Source: a bacterium (GTDB taxonomy: Bacteria > Vulcanimicrobiota > Vulcanimicrobiia > Vulcanimicrobiales > Vulcanimicrobiaceae). From it: 64,000 bases of DNA. Numbering within the stretch: position 1 is the first letter of the stretch; each line of letters starts with the position of its first letter. Made by a program: the position numbers and the translations under genes. The stretch covers positions 148,385 to 212,384 of the forward strand of contig JAKBKY010000001.1 of the NCBI GenBank assembly GCA_021832345.1. The letters are read 5' to 3'. A model generated the notes under the pieces. The model ran no database searches. It was given only the letters and a program-made list of their open reading frames with translations, and was not told the DNA's origin. Shown in pieces: positions 58,666 through 64,000 of this stretch.

Positions 58666-59166
58666 TCAGCGGGGGCGACCGTAACGACCGATCAGCACCG
58701 CCTTGCCCAGCACATGGCCGCGAATGGTGAAGCGTAGCGCGGCACCCGTTGCGTGCTGGTCGAGCGGCAGCGAGGGCACATCGAGCGCATAGAGCGTGAA
58801 AACGTAGTGGTGAGGCGGATCTCCGGCCGGCGGACACGGGCCGCTGTAGCCGGGTGAGCCGAAGTCGGTGGTGCCCTCCACTATCCCCTTCGGCGCGCTG
58901 GGCGAGTCGGGCGTCCCCGCCCCCTTCGCTAGCGCGTGCGTCGACACCGGGATGTCGAAGGCCACCCAGTGGAACCAGCCAACGCCGCCGGTAGGTGCAT
59001 CGGGGTCGTGGACATCGAGCGCGAAACTCTTCGCCCCCGCGGGCGCGTCCTTCCAGGACAAGTCGGGCGATCTATTGCCGCCCTTGCAGGCCGTGTAGAC
59101 GACAGAGATCGGCAGCGTGTCGCCATCGGCGAACGTTTCGCTACCGAGCGCGAATGTTGTTTCCAT
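58666..59166 (-). CDS. YbhB/YbcL family PEBP (Raf-kinase-inhibitor-like protein)
   Basis: 166 residues, phosphatidylethanolamine-binding fold. Family marks: SPDLSWKDAPAGAKSFALDVHDPDAPTGG (short pieces SPDLSW, DPDAP), WFHWVAFDIP, GYSGPCPPAGDPPHHYVFTLYALD. The anion-binding pocket residues Asp-Pro-Asp and the GPCPP...H pair are intact. Function in bacteria is not settled. ATG at 59166 with AGGAGAAAGG upstream. Confidence 0.92.
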   Translation of the reverse strand: METTFALGSETFADGDTLPISVVYTACKGGNRSPDLSWKDAPAGAKSFALDVHDPDAPTGGVGWFHWVAFDIPVSTHALAKGAGTPDSPSAPKGIVEGTTDFGSPGYSGPCPPAGDPPHHYVFTLYALDVPSLPLDQHATGAALRFTIRGHVLGKAVLIGRYGRPR

Positions 59167-59507
59167 CGGTGTGCCTTTCTCCTATCGGCGATCCGCGATC
59201 GTGAGAGTCGCCGGCGCATTCGCCGGCGATGACTGAGTCGTCATTCCAGCCATTGCAGGCGCCCCAATAGAATCCTTTGTTGCCCTTTACCGCCGCCATC
59301 GAGCAACAGGTGCCCTACCACGCCGGCGAAGGGCACGAGCGACATCGTGGCGTCGATCGTAACGTGCCGCGCGAATCTTCGTTGCACTACGCTCGCGAGC
59401 GATTCCGATGGTACCTTGGGCCTTCACGTCGCGGCCGAACGCTGACAACGATCGCTCGTAGCGCAACGCGCAGATCACCATGGGTAGCGATTCCTCCTGC
59501 CGATCAG
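59167..59507. other. Intergenic stretch, no recognisable gene
   Basis: A minus-strand frame of about 55 codons ending near 59250 (core LVPFAGVVGHLLLDGG) is open but has no start with a ribosome-binding site and no known family. I see no repeats. The stretch could be the 3' remnant of a lost gene. Confidence 0.35.
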
Positions 59508-59548
59508 ACCCCGAAGGGGTGATAATCCCAACTTAGTTGGGTTATACT
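59508..59548 (+). promoter_or_regulatory. Hairpin followed by dyad operator and -10 box
   Basis: ACCCC-GAA-GGGGT (59508-59520) is followed by ATAATCCCAAC, TTA, GTTGGGTTAT (59522-59545), a palindrome perfect except for one extra T. The right arm runs into TATACT (59543-59548), a 5/6 match to -10. A repressor on the dyad would cover the whole promoter. The first gene downstream is decayed (next entry), so this is probably an autoregulated antitoxin-type promoter left behind. Confidence 0.45.
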
Positions 59549-59551
59549 GAG

Positions 59552-59944
59552 CCGCGCCGCAGCGCCGCTACGGGAAGTTCCACGTCTGGGTCTACACGAA
59601 GTTCGCGCGATCGAGGACATGACCAAGGCCGATGCTCGTAAGGCCTTGGAGGTCGTGGCCGAGCACAGGCCGGCAAAGCCGCGAAAATGGCCCCTACGAC
59701 CGTTGTGCGGGCCTCGGTCACGATCCCGATCAGCGAGGGGCTGCTCTGGCCCGCGCTCGACGTTGGAATCTCAGCACCGGGACTGCTTGAGGACTTTTTC
59801 GGCTACGTGACGCGTGCAAAAATCGCCCGCGCCGGCGGGAGCCGATCGACGCCGGCGAAGGCCATTGCCGCCCGAGAGAATGGCCGAAAGGGTGGTCGTA
59901 AAAAGCAACGACCACGGCCCGTGGTTACAGAGCGAATGTGGTAG
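59552..59944 (+). pseudogene. Decayed small gene behind the dyad promoter
   Basis: No complete frame leaves the promoter. One frame reads LREVPRLGLHEVRAIEDMTKADARK and ALEVVAEHRPAKPRKWP in pieces; then a different frame from 59687 carries on for 85 codons and ends in AARENGRKGGRKKQ, an ending typical of small antitoxin-like or HTH proteins. This suggests a frameshifted gene. Its stop falls inside the tRNA 3' fragment. Identity unknown. If the 59687 frame is translated alone it lacks a ribosome-binding site. Confidence 0.3.
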
Positions 59945-59966
59945 CGCTAACGGGAATCGAACCCGC
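59939..59966 (-). other. tRNA 3'-end fragment (putative attachment site)
   Basis: On the minus strand: T-stem GCGGG, loop TTCGATT, T-stem CCCGT, then TAGCGCTACCA, that is, T-arm, acceptor 3' strand and encoded CCA. The matching 5' acceptor strand (AGCGCTA) and the D- and anticodon arms are absent from the next 200 nt, so this is not a whole tRNA. Isolated tRNA 3' ends mark the distal end of elements integrated by tyrosine recombinases. Confidence 0.6.
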
Positions 59967-59975
59967 GAATCGGGG

Positions 59976-60062
59976 TCCCGGCCGCTCCCGTCGATTACCG
60001 GAAAGTCCCGTCCTGTAAGGGTTTTCGCGTTCTCAAGTCCCGGCTCGTCCCAGCCAATCCCG
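59976..60062. repeat. Helically phased TCCCG decamer array beside the tRNA fragment
   Basis: TCCCG or a one-base variant begins at 59976, 59986, 59996 (TACCG), 60006, then 60038, 60048 (TCCCA) and 60058: two groups with exact 10-nt spacing, 32 nt apart. A repeated protein-binding site on one helix face is the simplest reading. The spacing is read directly; the binding role is inference. Confidence 0.5.
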
Positions 60063-60078
60063 GCGATTTCCGCGAAAT

Positions 60079-60099
60079 CCGTTAGACGGCCGTTAGACG
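60079..60099. repeat. Tandem 10-bp direct repeat
   Basis: CCGTTAGACG at 60079-60088 and again at 60090-60099, one base apart, 17 nt beyond the phased TCCCG array and between the tRNA fragment and the unknown gene. It may belong to the same recombination or regulatory site. Confidence 0.5.
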
Positions 60100-60184
60100 A
60101 TCGAGCACACCCTTCTGGCCCGGACGACGCTGTCCGGTAAGCGATGTCAGAGAGCTGCTCGATGCTCATGGCGATTGCTCGGTT

Positions 60185-61738
60185 CTATCCTGGCTGGTCA
60201 CTTCCGAAGGCGCCGCGCGACGGCTCCAAGCGAGTCTCGCTTGCAAGAGGACCTGCTGCTGCAACGGATGCCTTCAGTTTCTCATGCTCCAGGTGCACAG
60301 TTTGAACGGGATCCCACCTCGGTCCGATGATGAGTTCCGTGATTGAGTGACATTCCAACTCGTCGACGAGTTCGGTACTCTGAGTCGCTAGTCGTAACGA
60401 GATCTCCGTGTCGTTGAATGCATCACTAGCTTTATCGAGATTCAACTGACGGCGCCTCAAGCTCCCGCTGTACGCCGTCCGGTATCTCCTTAAGGCGTCG
60501 TCGGCTCGTGTAAGCCACCCGATGATTCCCGACCTCCCAGGTGCGCCTACGGTGTCGATAACATCGCTCTTAACAAGCTGAAGCCTCCGCTTCTTTGTGG
60601 TCACCCTTGCGTGTACTCCGAACCTCGGAACAAGGTAATCTATAAGTCCCTCCCAGGATGGTTGGCGGAGGGCGCGTCTCCTCTCTATCACTTTGCCTTG
60701 TTCGATGACGGCTGCAAGCGCTTTTCGCGCTTCAATCGACTCTTTGTTTAGGTGCCCGTCGGCTGTTGCATCTTCTAGCGCCTTCTGGCTCTGCTGGAGT
60801 TTCGAGGCGTGCTGCGCGTGAAGCGTGGAAAGCGTGTCGATCTTTGCGATGATCAATCGCCGAATTTCCGTCGTTGGCTGGTAACGTGCGCGCGCTCCAT
60901 CGGGTGAAAGAATCCAGCGAGCCGGTATTGCTCCAGCAAAGAGTTTTGAGATCAGGTCACGGCGGAGCTTTTCCTCGTCCCTCTCAAGGTCCAAATTGCG
61001 CTCTGGAAGGAGCTCGAGCGCGAAGAAGCCGAGTTTTAGAATATCTGTAAGTCTTTGGTAGGACTCAACTTGACTCGTTATCCCGATCTCTATGAGCAGA
61101 GCATTCCCGATAAGCATCTCTGATGCACTTGCTGGAATCTCGTCGGCGAAGAGATCGTGGCGGCGAGTTCCTCTGAGCACTCTCAGATCTTTTCGGGTGG
61201 TCCGCTCAATACTCGTGCTCGGTCCCAGTCGCGCCCAGAAGATCGCTCCGTTGATTGAACAGCGAAGGTAGTTCAGGTCGAAGATAAGTTCTTGCAGAAT
61301 CCTGTGCGTTGGACTTGTGCCGGGATGGTGCCCGTGTTTTCCCGCGCCCAGACGCCAATACGAGAAATAATGATTATCGGCGATTTCTCGCTTCCTGCCC
61401 GGGAGAACCTTTCGACACATTCGTCGCCCCAGCAGATCGCTGTATTTCTTGTTATCAGGAGCCTGTTTCGCGTTTATCCATTCGTCATTCTCATCGAAGG
61501 CATAATACTTGCGAGCGAGGCACATTCGCAGGCTTGCTGGATTCGACAACAGCGGATCAGCCCCAAGCGACGAGGGTGACCCGACGATACGAACTCGTTC
61601 CGCTGCGGAGCTCGGAGCCGAGCGACCCCCAATGAGAGCCCCCGGGTCTTGATGATCACGATGCAAGAGTGTTACCCGTGCTTCGGCTCTCGTTTCCAAG
61701 GCCGAAGTCTTCGCGCAGCAGTTGGAGAAAGCGCGCAC
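60185..61738 (-). CDS. Unrecognised protein, up to 517 residues
   Basis: No family recognised. The frame opens with a GTG directly after the HTH gene's stop, but the first 70 residues look like translated non-coding sequence. A start nearer residue 72 (ATG at 61525, followed by CLARKYYAFDENDEW) is plausible. The middle is mixed alpha/beta and hydrophobic (LTDILKLGFFALELLPERN); residues of about 300-365 are strongly helical (KIDTLSTLHAQHASKLQQSQKALED) and may form a coiled coil; the C-terminus is charged. No membrane span or signal peptide. Base composition is less GC-rich than the core genes, suggesting recent acquisition. Position behind an excisionase-type HTH gene, where a PIN toxin is normally found, raises a toxin or defence role, unproven. 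Confidence 0.6.
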   Translation of the reverse strand: MRAFSNCCAKTSALETRAEARVTLLHRDHQDPGALIGGRSAPSSAAERVRIVGSPSSLGADPLLSNPASLRMCLARKYYAFDENDEWINAKQAPDNKKYSDLLGRRMCRKVLPGRKREIADNHYFSYWRLGAGKHGHHPGTSPTHRILQELIFDLNYLRCSINGAIFWARLGPSTSIERTTRKDLRVLRGTRRHDLFADEIPASASEMLIGNALLIEIGITSQVESYQRLTDILKLGFFALELLPERNLDLERDEEKLRRDLISKLFAGAIPARWILSPDGARARYQPTTEIRRLIIAKIDTLSTLHAQHASKLQQSQKALEDATADGHLNKESIEARKALAAVIEQGKVIERRRALRQPSWEGLIDYLVPRFGVHARVTTKKRRLQLVKSDVIDTVGAPGRSGIIGWLTRADDALRRYRTAYSGSLRRRQLNLDKASDAFNDTEISLRLATQSTELVDELECHSITELIIGPRWDPVQTVHLEHEKLKASVAAAGPLASETRLEPSRGAFGSDQPG

Positions 61739-62254
61739 TCATTCAAAACTGCTTCGATCAACATCACGCAGTCGTGCGAGGTGCTGCATCGCCTCTTCAT
61801 CCTGATCGTACAAGCCGTATTGTTTGCTCAACTCGATGAGATTGTGAAGATGCTGACGCCGTTCGCGCCGGCGTGCGGCGCCGAAGGTCACTACGTCAGC
61901 GAGCGCAACGCGACGGTGACGGCCGACGCGCTCAAATGGTATCTTGCCCTCGTCTAATAGCCGCACAAGATGGGTTCTTGAAACGTTGAGGAAATCGGCG
62001 GCCTGTTGCGAGGTGAGCATCCGGTCTGCTGGTAGCACACTGACGGCTCCACCGCGCGCGAGCATCTGCGCGGCGATGACGAGCACTTGGCGCAAAGCCG
62101 ACGGAAGCGGAAAGGGCTCGTCGTTCGGGGCCGCGAGGTAGCCCGTAGCGTCGGGATCAGATCGCGCGATGGCCTCGCCGAGGCTCCGAATCAGGGCCCG
62201 TTGACCAGCATTGGGAGCCGCTACAACCTGGCCGGCGTCAGGGATACTGTTCAT
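61739..62254 (-). CDS. Excisionase-family HTH DNA-binding protein (antitoxin-like)
   Basis: 171 residues. The C-terminal half is an HTH_17/MerR-like domain: LTSQQAADFLNVSRTHLVRLLDEG, GKIPFERVGRHRRVALADVV. A short helical tail (RRRERRQHLHNLIELSKQYGLYD) follows, the usual layout of antitoxins that precede PIN-domain toxins. Here the next gene is not a PIN protein. The frame can start at a GTG at 62329; the ATG at 62254 is preferred for its ordinary N-terminus. A CGAATATTCG palindrome at 62293-62302 just upstream may be its operator. Confidence 0.8.
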   Translation of the reverse strand: MNSIPDAGQVVAAPNAGQRALIRSLGEAIARSDPDATGYLAAPNDEPFPLPSALRQVLVIAAQMLARGGAVSVLPADRMLTSQQAADFLNVSRTHLVRLLDEGKIPFERVGRHRRVALADVVTFGAARRRERRQHLHNLIELSKQYGLYDQDEEAMQHLARLRDVDRSSFE

Positions 62255-62292
62255 ATTATTCGCTGCGAACGCCTCCTGAGTGTCGATTATGG

Positions 62293-62302
62293 CGAATATT
62301 CG
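62293..62302. promoter_or_regulatory. Short perfect palindrome upstream of the HTH gene
   Basis: CGAATATTCG, 39 nt upstream of the preferred HTH start and 75 nt upstream of the divergent helical-repeat gene. A 10-bp palindrome can occur by chance; its position in the divergent intergenic region is the only support for an operator. Confidence 0.25.
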
Positions 62303-62376
62303 GTGAGGCTGTTGCTTGCGCCTTTGCACGTGGCAAAAAGGGGCAAGGCGTGTTGCGCGTGGTACTCACGCCCCCG

Positions 62377-63606
62377 ATGCCGCGCTCCAGCACCAAAGCC
62401 ACTGCTCCTCACAAATGGGTTTTCAAAGCCCGCTTCCGGGCGGGCGCGTTCGGCTGGCGCTCGCAGCCCGCGATCGCGCGCATCGCCGAGGCGGCAAGCG
62501 AGATCCACCGCGTCGCGCGCACCGATCCGGTACTCGCAGCCGACGGAGCCGTGGCATTTCTCCAACGATTGGTACCCGCGATCGAGCAGGTTGACAGCTC
62601 GTCCGGCTCCATTGGCTCCGCCGTCAATCGAGCGATCCGCGAGCTGACGGAGTTGATAGCGGCGGCGCCGGCCGCGGCAAGCGTCCGCGACGCGTGGCTG
62701 GAGCGCCTCTGGGACGCGTTCAGCGGAGACGGCTACGGTTATCTCGACGAGCTCGGCGATCTCTGGGGCGGCCTCTGTGCAACCGACGAGCACGCAAATG
62801 CGTGGGCGGACCGGCTCGCGCAATTCGTGCGGGCGGCTTATGCCATCCCATGCGACGGCTTTCGCTACGTCAAAGGCATTGATGCCTGTCTCAGCACGCT
62901 CTTCAGAATCAATCGTTTCGAAGAACTGCGCGCGATACTCGAGCTGACCGGCAAGACCTTTTGGCACTACCACCAGTGGGGATTCAAAGCGCTTGTCGCC
63001 GAGGGGAAGCGCGCCGAAGCGTTACGCTACGCGGAAAGCCATCACGGCATCAACGACGGCTACGCTATCGATCGTGCGTGCGAAGAGCTGCTGCTCGAAT
63101 CGGGACTCGCCGACGAGGCCTACCGCCGCTACGCCTTACGCACGAATCACCAATCCACGTACCTTGCAACGTTCCGTGCAATCGCCAAGAAGTATCCACA
63201 CAAAGATCCGCGCGATATTCTCGCAGATCTCGTCGAGAGCACTCCGGGCGAACGCGGCAAGTGGTTCGCTGCCGCCAAGAGCGCCGGTTTCTATGATGAA
63301 GCGATCGCGCTCGTGCAGGCCGCACCCGCTGACCCCAAGACTCTCGGGCGCGCAGCTCGCGACTTCGCAGAGAAACGTCCGCTGTTCGCGATGGAAGCTG
63401 CGCTCGCCGCGCTGCACTGGGCAGCAAAGGGCTATGGCTACGAGATCACCGGATTAGACATCCGTGAAATCTACCGCAGCGGCCTGACCGCCGCCGTCAA
63501 CGCAGATCGCGGCAACGACTACAACGCCCGCACTCACGCCATTCTTCAAACTTCCGATAAGCCGTTCGCCGACGCAATCACGTTGGCCTTACCGCCGCGC
63601 AGATGA
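62377..63606 (+). CDS. Helical-repeat protein, DUF6880-like
   Basis: 409 residues, almost entirely helical, with paired Ala/Leu/Trp-rich helices like TPR or HEAT repeats. The segment FLQRLVPAIEQVDSSSGSIG, then WLERLWDAFSGDGYGYLDEL and GLCATDEHANAWADRL resemble proteins annotated DUF6880, many of which carry an added SWIM zinc finger; none is seen here. Function unknown, probably a scaffold. ATG at 62377 chosen; the frame opens 27 nt earlier. Its 3' end overlaps the convergent SLOG-like fragment by 18 nt. Confidence 0.65.
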   Translation: MPRSSTKATAPHKWVFKARFRAGAFGWRSQPAIARIAEAASEIHRVARTDPVLAADGAVAFLQRLVPAIEQVDSSSGSIGSAVNRAIRELTELIAAAPAAASVRDAWLERLWDAFSGDGYGYLDELGDLWGGLCATDEHANAWADRLAQFVRAAYAIPCDGFRYVKGIDACLSTLFRINRFEELRAILELTGKTFWHYHQWGFKALVAEGKRAEALRYAESHHGINDGYAIDRACEELLLESGLADEAYRRYALRTNHQSTYLATFRAIAKKYPHKDPRDILADLVESTPGERGKWFAAAKSAGFYDEAIALVQAAPADPKTLGRAARDFAEKRPLFAMEAALAALHWAAKGYGYEITGLDIREIYRSGLTAAVNADRGNDYNARTHAILQTSDKPFADAITLALPPRR

Positions 63607-63780
63607 CACATGTCGAACGATTCCTGGTTCAGCGATGCGATGCGAAAGACAGTTATCTGCCCCGTTGGCGTCGCCGATAACGATCGGGAAACCTCGCTCT
63701 ATCATGTTATCAATCCGTGCGCGTACTTCATCGTTCAAGCGTGAGACGTGCCGTGAACCGCCCAAGAACACTGTCGTCAT
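63589..63780 (-). pseudogene. Truncated SLOG/YspA-like nucleotide-binding protein
   Basis: The first 42 residues (MTTVFLGGSRHVSRLN, IDNMIERGFPIVIGDANGAD) match the N-terminus of a SLOG-type Rossmann family whose members run to about 110-130 residues and continue with KAVQ after GANGAD. Here the frame breaks at that point and stops 21 codons later. A shift to the next frame gives a longer but unfamiliar sequence. The gene is therefore truncated or frameshifted. ATGA overlap with the upstream gene shows it was once the second gene of an operon. Confidence 0.6.
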
Positions 63781-64000
63781 TGATTGCTCCGCGTTCCCTT
63801 CCGCCGACGCTTAGGCGCGTCAGTTTTTGGCGCTAACTCAGCCGTGATCAGATTGACGGATACACGAGATCCGCCATCATAACCAAAGCGCTCAGCGTTC
63901 GCGGCCATCCAATCGCCCCAACGCTGCTTGAATTCCTCTGGCGAAAGAAGCAGGAGCTCTACAAACGGCTTAAAGTCGCGTTCTTCTGCGAGACGGTAGC
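63777..64000 (-). CDS. Partial CDS, unknown protein (5' end beyond the window)
   Basis: The last 73 residues of a minus-strand gene: RLAEERDFKPFVELLLLSPEEF, KQRWGDWMAANAERFGYD, SVNLITAELAPK, ending in a basic tail PKRRRKGTRS. Its TGA overlaps the ATG of the SLOG-like gene by 4 nt. Not recognised; the visible part is helical and soluble. Confidence 0.6.
   Translation of the reverse strand, partial: YRLAEERDFKPFVELLLLSPEEFKQRWGDWMAANAERFGYDGGSRVSVNLITAELAPKTDAPKRRRKGTRSNQ

Noticed and set aside
58326-58730. 134-codon plus-strand frame over the AbiEi relic
   Set aside because: Runs through the antisense of the relic and the PEBP gene; low-complexity composition and no family features.
59771-60169. 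132-codon minus-strand frame through the att-like region
   Set aside because: It translates the tRNA fragment and the phased repeats; the peptide has no integrase or other family features.

Overview
The window is high-GC, gene-dense bacterial chromosome. WhiA, DivIVA, SepF, CsaB with a DUF5693 partner, a YabN/MazG fusion, separate N- and C-terminal transketolase subunits, a WhiG/FliA-like sigma factor with flagellar rod genes and a large archaeal/cyanobacterial-style alpha-glucan cluster (GH57, GH15, GlgP of the DUF3417 type) point to a deep-branching Terrabacteria-type lineage. Candidatus Eremiobacterota (WPS-2) or a relative is my best guess. This is inference from gene content, because no rRNA or marker phylogeny is available.

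Layout. 1-8.6 kb: hsp20 under a CIRCE-like operator, divergent from mfd; then a SurA/PrsA-like lipoprotein, mazG, a 3-aminobutyryl-CoA ammonia-lyase, a MATE exporter and rqcP. 8.6-14.9 kb: whiA followed by a tightly coupled glycolytic block (gap, pgk, tpiA, gpmI) and a purine nucleoside phosphorylase. 14.9-21.1 kb, minus strand: lgt, a YggS-type PLP protein, sepF, divIVA and leuB, then two flagellar rod proteins, a short FlgJ-like rod-binding protein, a flagellar-type sigma factor and a small unknown gene. 21.2-24.3 kb: ccdA-lspA-rluD-tgt with overlapping genes and TTG starts. 24.3-34.2 kb: ileS, csaB, DUF5693, an ECHDC3-like protein behind tRNA-Val, an RsbW-type kinase, a CtpA protease and a Sua5-type enzyme.

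34.3-48.0 kb is a complete alpha-glucan module: glgP on the plus strand, then a minus-strand operon glgC-GH15-GH57-GH57 in which every junction is a 4-nt ATGA overlap, divergent from glgB-glgA. Together these make ADP-glucose, polymerise and branch glycogen, and break or rearrange it by phosphorolysis, transglycosylation and hydrolysis. 48.1-54.9 kb: split transketolase, an acyl desaturase and a MacAB/YknXYZ-type efflux system with separate ATPase and permease.

54.9-64.0 kb is accessory. It holds small unknown genes, a possible 18-residue membrane peptide, a frameshifted AbiEi-type antitoxin remnant that keeps its palindromic operator, another decayed gene behind a dyad-covered promoter, and a lone tRNA 3' end. 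Next to that tRNA end lies an array of pentamers spaced by exactly one helical turn; this looks like one end of an integrated element. Beyond it are an unrecognised 517-codon gene downstream of an excisionase-type HTH gene, a helical-repeat protein, and a broken SLOG-like gene.

The most promising new signals are the att-like site with its phased repeats, the unknown gene paired with the HTH protein, the AbiEi relic with its operator, the microprotein, and the inverted-repeat element downstream of glgA.
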